DNA from: Pseudomonadota bacterium
GTDB lineage: Bacteria > Desulfobacterota > Desulfobulbia > Desulfobulbales > SURF-16
Assembly: GCA_018822545.1 (NCBI GenBank)
Contig: JAHJKA010000022.1
Span: 1-64,000 of the forward strand
Length of the DNA stretch: 64,000 nucleotides
Direction of reading: 5' to 3'
Part shown: piece by piece, positions 8,593 through 16,381 of the stretch
Layout: every line of letters begins with the position of its first letter
Numbering within the stretch: the stretch's first letter is position 1
Notes under the pieces: generated by a model
Seen by the model: only the letters and a program-made list of their open reading frames with translations
The model's database searches: none
What the model was told of the DNA's origin: nothing
Program-made: the position numbers and the translations under genes

Positions 8593-10077
8593 ATGGCTAA
8601 CGAAGTCAGACTCCGCTTTCCCCCCAGTCCTACCGGCTATCTCCATATCGGCGGGGCACGCACGGCAATTTTAAACTGGCTTTATGCCAGAAAGCATAAC
8701 GGCAAACTTATTCTCCGCATTGAAGATACCGATGCTGAACGCTCTTCCGAGGCCTCTATCCAGGGGATTATTGACGGCCTGAACTGGCTGGGGATTGACT
8801 GGGACGAGGGTCCCTATTTCCAGACCGACTTTACCGCCGATCATCAGGCCGCAGCCCAGAAGTTGCTTGACTCCGGCAAGGCCTATAAATGTTTCTGCAC
8901 CAAGGAAGATCTTGAGAGCAAACGGGAGGCCGCCCTTGCTGCCAAAGATGAGGTCAGATATGACGGGACCTGCAGCAAGCTGACTCCGGCAGAGATTGCC
9001 CAAAAAGAGACGGCCGGCATTCCGTCTGTGGTGCGCTTCAAGGTCCCTGATCGTCCCGGCGCCGTGGGCTATAACGACCTCGTTCTCGGCCGCATCGAAC
9101 AGCAGTACAGCGAGATCTCCGACTTTGTCATTGTCCGCTCCAACGGCAAGCCCCTCTATCTGCTGTGCAACGTGGTGGATGATATCCGCGACCGCATCTC
9201 CCATGTCGTCCGCGGCCAGGACCACAAGGACAACACCAACCGCCAGATCCTCCTTTACGAGGCCCTGGGGGCGCCGATTCCGTTTTTTGCCCACATGCCG
9301 CTGACCTTGGACACCAACAAGGCCAAGATCTCCAAGCGCAGCCATGGCGAGATCGTTGCCGTGCAATGGTATCGCGATAACGGCTTTCTGCCCTGGGCCA
9401 TGGTCAATTTTCTCTGCCTGCTGGGCTGGTCTGCCGGTGATGATCGCGAGATCTTTTCCAAGGAGGAGTTGCTTGCGGCCTTCACCCTGGAGCGCATCAA
9501 CAAATCAAACGCCATTTTTAATTACAAAAAGGATGACCCGAAATTCATCACCGACCCCAAACTCCTCAACATCAACGGCCATTATCTGCGCACCATGGAC
9601 CTTGGAGAGCTGGCCGTCCTGGTTAAAAAAGAGCTGGAGGCTGCCGGCATCTGGCAGGCGGCCTATGAGGCTGAGCGCAAAGAGTGGTTTTTAACCACCC
9701 TGGACATGACCCGCGAACGTTTCTACACCTTGAAAGATTTTGTCACCCAGGGCCGGGCCTGGTTTACCGACGATTTTGAAATGTGCCCCAATGCCTTAAA
9801 GAAAAACATCCTCAAACATCCTGAGCTGAAGGAGTGGTTGCCAGAACTAGCCGACAGAATGGACGCCCTTGCGGTGTTCAGCGCTGAAGAAACAGAGAAG
9901 GTAGCCCGGGACTTTGCCGAGGGAAAAGACATCAAACCGGGCATCCCCATCAACGGCTCCCGGGCGGTGTTAACCGGCCAGATCAAGGGGCCCTCTATGT
10001 TTGAAGTCTTTGCCCATCTCGGCAAAGAGACCGTGGTCCGCCGTTTACGTGAGGCAGGCAAGTGGTTTGCAGAATAA
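8593..10077 (+). CDS. gltX: glutamyl-tRNA synthetase
   Basis: Class Ic aminoacyl-tRNA synthetase of 494 aa that charges tRNA-Glu. The HIGH-type motif reads YLHIGGART near residue 17 and the KMSKS-type motif reads KISKRSHGE near residue 245. The anticodon-binding helical region fills the C-terminal third. ATG 8593 follows an AAGGAC ribosome site. glnS lies next on the same strand, so this genome charges tRNA-Gln directly rather than relying only on transamidation. Confidence 0.96.
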   Translation: MANEVRLRFPPSPTGYLHIGGARTAILNWLYARKHNGKLILRIEDTDAERSSEASIQGIIDGLNWLGIDWDEGPYFQTDFTADHQAAAQKLLDSGKAYKCFCTKEDLESKREAALAAKDEVRYDGTCSKLTPAEIAQKETAGIPSVVRFKVPDRPGAVGYNDLVLGRIEQQYSEISDFVIVRSNGKPLYLLCNVVDDIRDRISHVVRGQDHKDNTNRQILLYEALGAPIPFFAHMPLTLDTNKAKISKRSHGEIVAVQWYRDNGFLPWAMVNFLCLLGWSAGDDREIFSKEELLAAFTLERINKSNAIFNYKKDDPKFITDPKLLNINGHYLRTMDLGELAVLVKKELEAAGIWQAAYEAERKEWFLTTLDMTRERFYTLKDFVTQGRAWFTDDFEMCPNALKKNILKHPELKEWLPELADRMDALAVFSAEETEKVARDFAEGKDIKPGIPINGSRAVLTGQIKGPSMFEVFAHLGKETVVRRLREAGKWFAE

Positions 10078-10135
10078 GCACCGCTTGCCTTAGGTCATCG
10101 CTGCAAAAAAGCGATTTGTTTTCCAGATGAATTTC

Positions 10136-10163
10136 CATGCCGGAACAAGCTTGCGCCGGCATG
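10136..10163. repeat. hairpin between gltX and glnS
   Basis: CATGCCGG and CCGGCATG form a perfect 8-bp stem around a 12-nt loop. There is no T run, so it may be a processing hairpin or a short dispersed repeat. Confidence 0.4.
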
Positions 10164-10213
10164 CCAGCGGGCCTCCCTGCCTTCAATAAATAACCAAAAT
10201 ACTAAAAAAAACT

Positions 10214-11899
10214 ATGTCCGAACTCGTCACAAGCCATCTTGACTTTATCCGTACCATTGTCGCCCAGGATCTGGCCGCCGGCAAAAATGACGGTCGCCTG
10301 GTGACCCGCTTCCCGCCTGAGCCAAACGGCTATCTCCATATTGGTCATGCCAAGTCCATCTGCCTTAACTTCGGCCTGGCCCAGGAATATCCCCAGGGTA
10401 TCTGTCATATGCGCTTTGACGACACCAATCCGGAAAAAGAAGACGTCGAATACACCGAATCGATCCTGGCCGACGTCAAGTGGCTGGGCTTTGACTGGGG
10501 TGCCAACCTCTTTTACGCCTCCGACTATTTTGATAAGCTCTATGATTATGCCCTGCAGCTCATCAAGATGGACAAGGCCTATGTCTGCAGCTTAAATGCC
10601 GAAGAGATGCGCGCCTACCGCGGCACCCTGAAAGAACCTGGCAAAAACAGCCCCTACCGCGACCGAAGTGTTGCAGAGAATCTTGCCCTTTTTGAAGACA
10701 TGAAAAACGGCAAATTCAGCGACGGGGAACATGTGTTACGGGCCAAGATCGACATGGCATCGCCCAATATCAATATGCGCGATCCGATCATCTACCGCAT
10801 CCGCAAGGTTTCCCATCACCGCACCGGCGACAGGTGGTGTATCTATCCGATGTATGATTATACCCACTGCCTTTCTGATGCCATGGAGAAGATCACCCAC
10901 TCCCTCTGCACCCTGGAATTCGCCGATCACCGTCCCTTGTATGATTGGGTGCTTGACACCTTGCAGACCCCCTGCCATCCCCAACAGATCGAGTTTGCCC
11001 GGCTGAACCTCAACTTCACGGTGATGAGCAAACGTAAACTCATGCAGCTGGTGAACGAAAAACGGGTGGGCGGCTGGGATGACCCCCGCATGCTGACCAT
11101 CTCAGGTCTCAGGCGGCGGGGTTATACGCCGGCCTCCATCCGTAACTTCTGTGCGGAGATCGGTCTTGCGAAACGGGAAAGCCGCATTGACATGGGCGTT
11201 CTTGAAAACGCCATCCGCAACGATCTCAACGATAGCGCCCCCCGGCGCCAGGCCGTTCTCAAGCCGCTGAAGGTGGTTATTTCAAACTATCCGGAAGAAA
11301 AGGAAGAGGAGCTGGAGATTGGCAACCATCCCAAAGACCCGAACATGGGCACCAGGATGATCCCCTTTTGTCGGGAGATTTACATCGACCATGATGATTT
11401 CATGGAAGAACCACCCAAGAAATTCTTCCGCCTCAGTCCCGGTCGGGAGGTTCGCCTGCGGGCGGCCTATTTCATCACCTGCGACGAGGTTATAAAAGAT
11501 AAGAGTGGGGCGGTTGTCGAGTTGCGCTGCAGCTATGATCCGGCCAGCCGTGGCGGTTCATCACCGGATGGACGCAAGGTCAAGGGCACCCTGCACTGGG
11601 TCTCGGCCCGTCATGCCCTGGACGGGGAAATTCGTCTTTATGACCGCTTGTTTAACAAGGAAAACCCAGAAGATGACCCTGATGTGGATTTTAAGGAAAA
11701 TCTTAACCCTGACTCCCTGCAAATCCTGCCACACTGCAAGCTGGAGCCGTCTCTGCTTGAGGCCAGCGTTCATGATTATTTCCAGTTTGAACGGGTTGGT
11801 TTTTTCAAACTGGACAGCAAGGAGAGCGCGCCGGGCAAACCTGTTTTCAACCGCACAGTCACCCTGCGTGACACCTGGGCTAAACTGAGCGACACATAG
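10214..11899 (+). CDS. glnS: glutaminyl-tRNA synthetase
   Basis: Charges tRNA-Gln with glutamine. The 561-aa length is typical. The catalytic domain carries [11 protein letters not shown] near residues 38-48 and the KMSKS-type loop VMSKRK near residue 272; the C-terminal half is the two-barrel anticodon-binding region (for example [17 protein letters not shown]). It follows gltX by about 135 bp and is convergent with fbp. GlnS is patchily distributed in bacteria. Confidence 0.96.
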   Translation: MSELVTSHLDFIRTIVAQDLAAGKNDGRLVTRFPPEPNGYLHIGHAKSICLNFGLAQEYPQGICHMRFDDTNPEKEDVEYTESILADVKWLGFDWGANLFYASDYFDKLYDYALQLIKMDKAYVCSLNAEEMRAYRGTLKEPGKNSPYRDRSVAENLALFEDMKNGKFSDGEHVLRAKIDMASPNINMRDPIIYRIRKVSHHRTGDRWCIYPMYDYTHCLSDAMEKITHSLCTLEFADHRPLYDWVLDTLQTPCHPQQIEFARLNLNFTVMSKRKLMQLVNEKRVGGWDDPRMLTISGLRRRGYTPASIRNFCAEIGLAKRESRIDMGVLENAIRNDLNDSAPRRQAVLKPLKVVISNYPEEKEEELEIGNHPKDPNMGTRMIPFCREIYIDHDDFMEEPPKKFFRLSPGREVRLRAAYFITCDEVIKDKSGAVVELRCSYDPASRGGSSPDGRKVKGTLHWVSARHALDGEIRLYDRLFNKENPEDDPDVDFKENLNPDSLQILPHCKLEPSLLEASVHDYFQFERVGFFKLDSKESAPGKPVFNRTVTLRDTWAKLSDT

Positions 11900-11941
11900 G
11901 TTGCCACTGAACCTGCCCCGGTCATCCCCTAAGGCTTCGCC

Positions 11942-11969
11942 CCCCCATTATGCATGAATATAATGGGGG
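11942..11969. terminator. hairpin between convergent glnS and fbp
   Basis: CCCCCATTAT and ATAATGGGGG form a perfect 10-bp stem with an 8-nt loop in the convergent gap. It lacks a clear T run on either strand, so termination is only a possible role. Confidence 0.4.
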
Positions 11970-12034
11970 TTCAAGAGAACTGCTATCTTGCCACTCTTGC
12001 CCTCTGCCTGCACAAAATGAGGTGAATCAGGCAA

Positions 12035-13045
12035 TCAGCGGCTTAAAAATTCTTCCGCCTCATCAACATCAAGCTTACTGCCGATAATAAGAGGCACCCG
12101 CTGATGGAGATCCTCCGCCTCAATATCAAGAATGTTACGGCAATCATCGGTGATGGCCCTGCCGCCGGCCTGCTCAATGAGCATGGCCAGGGGAGCTGCC
12201 TCGTAGAGCAGGCGTAGTTTCCCATAGGGCTTACTGGAATCCTTCGTGTCACGGGGATAGGCAAAGATGCCGCCCGTAATCAGATTACGATGAAAATCAG
12301 CCACCAGCGAACCGATATACCTGGAACTGTAAGGCCGTCCCTTGCTCTTGTCCGGCCGGTTGATCATCTCAAAAAATTCCTGGACATTCTTCTGCCAGAA
12401 GGGCTGATTGTACGTATTGACACTGACATACCTGGCCCGCTCAGCGGTTTTGATATCGGCATGGGAGAGGTAAAACTCGCCAACACTGGGATCAAGGGTA
12501 AAACCTTGGACACCGTGGCCGGTTGTAAAAACCAACATGGTCGAAGAACCATACAGGATATAGCCTGCCGCCACCTGCTTCCGACCAGGCTGGAGCAGAT
12601 CACCTATATCACCCTGCCCTTCCTTTGAAAGACGGCGATGGACGGAAAAGATGGTGCCGATGCTGACATTAACATCGATATTGGACGAGCCGTCCAGGGG
12701 ATCAAAGGCCAGGGTATATTTCCCCTCGTAGCCTTCTTCCACCGGAATGATGTCATCCTCCTCCTCAGAGGTCATCACGCAGAGATAGCCAGAACGGGCC
12801 ATGCGTCTGACAATGGTGCGGTTGGCAAATTCATCGAGCTTTTGCACCTCTTCGCCCTGAATATTGGTCTTGCCGGACATGCCGAGGACATCAGCAAGGC
12901 CGGCCATATTCACCTCAGCGGAGATCGTTTTACCGGCGACAATAAGCTCATTAAGCAGCCCGGACAGATCACCGGTGGCCTCCGGATGCAGGCGCTGACT
13001 ATCAACAATATATCTATGGACAGTTACTCCAAGTGGTCTTCTCAT
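12035..13045 (-). CDS. fbp: fructose-1,6-bisphosphatase, class I
   Basis: Dephosphorylates fructose 1,6-bisphosphate in gluconeogenesis. The 336-aa protein carries the metal/substrate motif DPLDGSSNIDVN near residue 115 and the C-terminal block PYGKLRLLYEAAPLAMLIEQ. ATG 13045 is preceded by GAGAGGAG. The gene stands alone, convergent with glnS. Confidence 0.96.
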   Translation of the reverse strand: MRRPLGVTVHRYIVDSQRLHPEATGDLSGLLNELIVAGKTISAEVNMAGLADVLGMSGKTNIQGEEVQKLDEFANRTIVRRMARSGYLCVMTSEEEDDIIPVEEGYEGKYTLAFDPLDGSSNIDVNVSIGTIFSVHRRLSKEGQGDIGDLLQPGRKQVAAGYILYGSSTMLVFTTGHGVQGFTLDPSVGEFYLSHADIKTAERARYVSVNTYNQPFWQKNVQEFFEMINRPDKSKGRPYSSRYIGSLVADFHRNLITGGIFAYPRDTKDSSKPYGKLRLLYEAAPLAMLIEQAGGRAITDDCRNILDIEAEDLHQRVPLIIGSKLDVDEAEEFLSR

Positions 13046-13382
13046 ATGCTCCTCTCTCCAACTACTCCTATGAAAAACATAATCGCCGCTACCCCGCCAG
13101 CACCTTTATAATACCAGTAAAACTTGCGAGGGATGACGAAATTCTTGAGCGCATTACTCAACCACCCCATTGAAATCACTAAAGGTTCCCGGCGCAACTA
13201 CTTTTTTACTTTTATAGTTTCGCAAAGAAGCAACTCAGCTCAAAAATGGCCGGCGGCATTTTGGTCATGCTCACCCTTTTGGGTGAGCAAATCGTGGGGG
13301 AGAGGGCGGCGGCAAGAGCGGCGTGCTCAACTTTGCGCGGAGTATCGGGCGGCCCGGAATCCTCTCCTTGCCTGGAATATAA
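13046..13382. other. gap between fbp and the radical SAM gene
   Basis: About 340 bp with no convincing gene. It holds a perfect 8-bp hairpin with a TTTT loop at 13269-13288 (GCTCACCC / GGGTGAGC) without a T run. It should contain the fbp promoter, which I could not identify. Confidence 0.5.
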
Positions 13383-14939
13383 TCAGCTAAAAAAACAGTA
13401 GGGGTCCTTTTCACTAAAAAAATCAAGCCCCATGCCATGGGTTACGGCCAGACAGCCGCCACAGGCAGCCCGTATCTTACAACCGTCGCAGGCCGCAGAT
13501 CCTGCCCTGTAGCGCTCGCCAGCCTCGGAATGATAGATCTCAGAGAGTGTGTTTTCACAGATATTGCCCATATATGATGGGAATTTACGACAGGCATGAA
13601 CCTCTCCCTCAGCCAGCAGGGACAGAAAATTGAAAGCCGCACCACAGCCATAACCGGTACACCCGCCAAAAGAAGAGCGGCCTTCGCGGGCAAACAACGC
13701 ATTGAGGTGGTTATCTTTGAGTCCCATGCAGGGGTTGTCCAGGGAGGCCGTATAATAACGCCGCAGAAAATCTTCATAGCCTTGGGTAGGGGCAGAGAGC
13801 AGCTGCGCGCCCTCACCCACCATGGCCAGACGGTTGAAGTTAAAGAGATCAACCTGGTTTCTGAGCACTTCAGCAAGGGGCAAAACCTGTTCTTGATTCT
13901 CCCTGGTCAGGGTCAGCATAACCATGGAATAGATAGCAAGCTCTTTCAAAATGGCCAGAAACTCGATGATCCGCTGGAAATGCCCGGCACCGCGAATATG
14001 GTCATTATGCTCCGCAAGGCCTTCCAGGCTGACCTGATAAAACTCTAAAGGCTGAATGGCCTGTAACTCTTCAAGCACCTCCCTTGACGTGGGATTGCCG
14101 AGAATAGCCAGCTGAAAACCACGCTCAGAGGCGGCCTGATAAAGCTCGCTGAAACGGGGGTAGAGCAACGGGTTGCCACCGGTGAAGGTTACCTGACCAT
14201 AGACATGGTGCTCGCGACAAAAAGACCGGAAATCATCAAGAATGGTGAGGGCCTGGGTAAAGTCGACGGCCTTGCGGCTCGTCCGGTCATAACAATGCTT
14301 ACAGTGCAGATCACAGGCCTGGGTGATATGCCATTGCAGGGTAAAGGCCGACGAGGAGAGATACCTCTTGGAGGTGAAATCATTTTCCTTAAAAACAGCA
14401 GGATCGCGGCGAATGGTGGTTGCCGGCACCAGGATATACTCCTCCTGTTCCGCCCGCTCAAGAATACGGTCAAGATAGGCAAAAGTCACCTGGTGCTCCC
14501 TGGCCGCCTGGGCCAAGTCGATATTCTCCTCAACAAGCTTTAATGCCAAAAGATCCTGGGGCCCGGCATTCTTATAACGCACCGCACCATTGGTTTGACG
14601 CCAGACCAATACCAACTGTTCGCCTGGTTTGCCCTCTTCATCACGCCCGGCCAGAATGGGAGCGAGATTCTGCCAATCAAACTGGGCAATACGTAAACTT
14701 GGATTAAGGACGATCTTATCAGCGGGTGGGGCCAGATCAACATCGAGCCGTTCCACTGCAACCAGCAACTGCTCGAGACGGGCAAGATCGGGGAGAAAGG
14801 CGGGTAGGTGTAAATCATCAACATGGTTGGCCAGCCAGTCAGCCATATCCAGGGACAACTCCTCATCATGGGCCTGAAGGGCTTGACAAAGAATTGCCAG
14901 GGAACGAGGGTAATCGGAAATCATATCTCTGCGTGCCAC
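13383..14939 (-). CDS. sbtM: radical SAM/SPASM peptide maturase, SbtM-like (selenobiotic system)
   Basis: 518-aa radical SAM enzyme with CxxxCxxC at C209, C213 and C216 (ACDLHCKHCYD) for the 4Fe-4S/SAM cluster. Its cysteine-rich C-terminal SPASM/twitch region (GGCTGYGCG, then CDGCKIRAACGGC) would hold auxiliary clusters. The N-terminal 190 residues include a helical section and a possible winged-helix, PqqD-like recognition element near 105-170 (inferred). It matches what I remember as the thio(seleno)oxazole/'selenobiotic' maturase family SbtM. Its likely substrate is the four-Sec peptide encoded immediately upstream on the same strand. The frame opens with GTG 14939; ATG 14924 is an alternative. 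A terminator separates it from the peptide gene, suggesting partial read-through. Confidence 0.82.
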   Translation of the reverse strand: MARRDMISDYPRSLAILCQALQAHDEELSLDMADWLANHVDDLHLPAFLPDLARLEQLLVAVERLDVDLAPPADKIVLNPSLRIAQFDWQNLAPILAGRDEEGKPGEQLVLVWRQTNGAVRYKNAGPQDLLALKLVEENIDLAQAAREHQVTFAYLDRILERAEQEEYILVPATTIRRDPAVFKENDFTSKRYLSSSAFTLQWHITQACDLHCKHCYDRTSRKAVDFTQALTILDDFRSFCREHHVYGQVTFTGGNPLLYPRFSELYQAASERGFQLAILGNPTSREVLEELQAIQPLEFYQVSLEGLAEHNDHIRGAGHFQRIIEFLAILKELAIYSMVMLTLTRENQEQVLPLAEVLRNQVDLFNFNRLAMVGEGAQLLSAPTQGYEDFLRRYYTASLDNPCMGLKDNHLNALFAREGRSSFGGCTGYGCGAAFNFLSLLAEGEVHACRKFPSYMGNICENTLSEIYHSEAGERYRAGSAACDGCKIRAACGGCLAVTHGMGLDFFSEKDPYCFFS

Positions 14940-14952
14940 CTGATGGGAAAAC

Positions 14953-14992
14953 TATAAAAAAAACGGGTTTACCGCCACCAGCGGTAAACCCG
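14953..14992 (-). terminator. strong terminator/attenuator between the selenopeptide and its maturase
   Basis: A 12-bp perfect stem (CGGGTTTACCGC / GCGGTAAACCCG) with a 5-nt loop is followed on the minus strand by eight Ts. It lies 14 bp before the maturase start. Such placement lets the short peptide message greatly exceed the maturase message. Confidence 0.85.
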
Positions 14993-15004
14993 ACGCACAA
15001 CATG

Positions 15005-15023
15005 AGAGTGCAACCTGCACTCT
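15005..15023. repeat. 8-bp hairpin in the selenopeptide 3' region
   Basis: AGAGTGCA and TGCACTCT pair perfectly around a 3-nt loop, between the peptide stop codon and the terminator. It could stabilise the 3' end of the peptide mRNA. Confidence 0.4.
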
Positions 15024-15040
15024 GAAACAGAAATCTTGTC

Positions 15041-15053
15041 AGCAGTATCTGCT
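15041..15053 (-). promoter_or_regulatory. candidate SECIS hairpin for the fourth UGA
   Basis: On the minus strand AGCAG and CTGCT pair around a 3-nt loop, 25 nt after the TGA at 15079-15081. It is weaker and differently spaced than the first three and lies beyond the stop codon, so it is the least certain of the four. Confidence 0.4.
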
Positions 15054-15063
15054 CAAAAAATTC

Positions 15064-15378
15064 CTATTTGCTGCTACCTCAGCTTGAGCCTGCTGCATCT
15101 TTTTTCTTTTCGACACTCCCGGTGTCGTCTTTTGTGCCACCTCAGCTGGAGGCGGCTGGATCAGCCGCCTTCTTTTCGTCAGCGCTCACGGCGCTGTCTT
15201 TTGTGCCACCTCAGCTTGATCCTGTCTGATGCTGTTCCCCGTCGGCGCCACCTGCGCCGGTTTTAGGCGGGCCTCAACTACTGCCGGCATGTGCCCCAGG
15301 AATAGCAACTCCTGCTCCGGCAATAAGTCCGGCGAGACCGAACCGTGCCAAAGTTTTCTTGAGCTCCTTGATTTCCAC
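15064..15378 (-). CDS. sbtA: multi-selenocysteine RiPP precursor peptide, SbtA-like (four in-frame UGA)
   Basis: 104 codons from GTG 15378 to TAG 15064-15066, read through four in-frame TGA codons (codons 35, 56, 79, 100; plus-strand positions 15274-15276, 15211-15213, 15142-15144, 15079-15081). GGAGG lies 6 nt before the GTG. Residues 1-31 look like a leader or Sec signal: basic start (KELKK, R12), hydrophobic FGLAGLIAGAGVAIPG, then AHA as a possible cleavage point. The rest is four units, each with Ser-Ser-Sec-Gly; units 2 and 3 share SSUGGTKD. Linkers of about 15 residues are rich in Lys, Asp, Ala and Gly. Each of the first three TGAs has a SECIS-like hairpin at identical spacing. The adjacent maturase gene fits the SbtA/SbtM 'selenobiotic' class recalled from the literature. 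A pseudogene is unlikely: four stops in the same codon context would not arise by decay. Confidence 0.88.
15111..15127 (-). promoter_or_regulatory. SECIS-like hairpin for the third UGA
   Basis: On the minus strand CGACAC and GTGTCG form a perfect 6-bp stem with loop CGGGA, starting 14 nt after the TGA at 15142-15144. The loop begins 20 nt from the UGA and has G as its second base, fitting the bacterial SECIS rules. Confidence 0.78.
15180..15196 (-). promoter_or_regulatory. SECIS-like hairpin for the second UGA
   Basis: CAGCGC and GCGCTG form a perfect 6-bp stem with loop CGTGA, starting 14 nt after the TGA at 15211-15213. It has the same architecture as the first and third but a different stem sequence. 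Confidence 0.78.
15243..15259 (-). promoter_or_regulatory. SECIS-like hairpin for the first UGA
   Basis: CGGCGC and GCGCCG form a perfect 6-bp stem with loop AGGTG, starting 14 nt after the TGA at 15274-15276. The AGGT loop resembles the apical loop of the classical fdhF SECIS. Confidence 0.8.
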
Positions 15379-15444
15379 GTTTTTCCTCCATTAACCAAAG
15401 ATTAAGAGAGATGCGAAGATTGCAGCTTACCAACCTCCACCCTT

Positions 15445-15472
15445 TTGTAGAAATAAGTATGTCACAAGCAAT
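15445..15472 (-). promoter_or_regulatory. tentative promoter of the selenopeptide gene
   Basis: TTGCTT at 15467-15472 and TACAAA at 15445-15450 on the minus strand are 16 nt apart, about 70 bp upstream of the GTG start. The match is weak; it is listed because the 134-bp gap after the glycosyltransferase suggests an own promoter. Confidence 0.25.
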
Positions 15473-15512
15473 CGGTTTTTTCCAGCTGCTTTTTTTAACC
15501 AATAGGTTCACC

Positions 15513-16376
15513 CTATATATCGGCACGTTGCCTGGCAATCTCCTGCCAGCTGTCCACCTTATCTTTATAAACCATGGCTTCATCAGGGCGACCATACTTG
15601 CGACATCCCTGACCGTAAAGCTTTGCCTTCTGGGCAATATGGCGGGCCAAGGCCATATATTGCAGCGCTGAGCATCTACCCATGGCGGCAACCTTTTCCA
15701 TGGCCTGGATGCGAAGTCGATCCATGCCCACCCGAAACTGGGAGGAAACCTGATCTTCACGCCCGCCCTGTTTGCAGGTAAGGGGCTCATCAATTTTCAA
15801 AAAAGGCTCTGAGATACTGGCCCGCAGCCAGAGTTCATAATCTTCACAGCACAGAAAAGATTCGTCAAAAAGCCCCACCGCGCTGAAAAAATCCCGCCGC
15901 GCCATAACCGTTGACATCCCCACACAGCACAGGGCCAGACATTCCATAAAGATATCCCCGTGGGGGCGGTCATGTTTTTTGAGCTGGCTCACCACGACTC
16001 CCTGGCGGTACCAGATTTCATCGGTGTGACTGATCAGATAGTTCGGTTGCCGGGCCATGGCCCTTGTCTGATTGAGGAGTTTTTTCTCATCCCACCAGTC
16101 GTCTGAATCAAGAAAGGCCAGAAGATCATAGCTGGCATGACGAATACCGAGATTGCGGGCGGCAGCCGGACCCTTATTTTCCTGATGCAGGTTTCGGAGT
16201 TTTTTACCGTAGGAACGCAAAACCTCCTGGGTATGATCAGTGGAGCCATCATCAATCACCAGCACCTCGAAATCCACCCCAACCTGGGCCAAAACAGATG
16301 CAATGGCCTTTTCGAGGAAGCCCCCGGCCCGGTTATAGGTGGGGATAATGACAGATACCGCATCACAGGTGTTCAT
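15513..16376 (-). CDS. family 2 glycosyltransferase
   Basis: 287-aa GT-A-fold transferase. The N-terminus has the sugar-nucleotide pattern SVIIPTYNRAG, VIDDGSTDHT and FLDSDDWW (the DxD-type metal site), followed by an acceptor-specific C-terminal part with several cysteines (CLALCCVG, CCEDYELW). No membrane segment is obvious. The frame opens with TTG 16385, which overlaps the birA stop; ATG 16376 is the better start. It may decorate surface polysaccharide. Its place right before the selenopeptide gene makes peptide or selenol glycosylation, as with SunS-type enzymes, a possibility from context only. Confidence 0.85.
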   Translation of the reverse strand: MNTCDAVSVIIPTYNRAGGFLEKAIASVLAQVGVDFEVLVIDDGSTDHTQEVLRSYGKKLRNLHQENKGPAAARNLGIRHASYDLLAFLDSDDWWDEKKLLNQTRAMARQPNYLISHTDEIWYRQGVVVSQLKKHDRPHGDIFMECLALCCVGMSTVMARRDFFSAVGLFDESFLCCEDYELWLRASISEPFLKIDEPLTCKQGGREDQVSSQFRVGMDRLRIQAMEKVAAMGRCSALQYMALARHIAQKAKLYGQGCRKYGRPDEAMVYKDKVDSWQEIARQRADI

Positions 16377-16381
16377 CGCCG

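Noticed and set aside
11942-11969. glnS-fbp hairpin as a certain rho-independent terminator
   Set aside because: The stem is perfect but no T run follows on either strand; kept only as a low-confidence feature.
13124-13401. Plus-strand open frames between fbp and the maturase gene
   Set aside because: No ribosome site, no recognisable residues, and one overlaps the 3' end of the maturase gene on the other strand.
15127-15216. Direct repeats of 21 nt about 69 nt apart that might be taken for a tandem repeat or CRISPR remnant
   Set aside because: They are the coding repeats around the second and third UGA of the selenopeptide; there are only two exact copies and no palindromic repeat plus unique-spacer pattern.
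15186-15398. 70-codon minus-strand open frame beginning MVNGGKTW over the selenopeptide region
   Set aside because: It is in a different frame, has no good ribosome site and resembles nothing. The frame with GGAGG-GTG and the four SSUG units explains the region much better.
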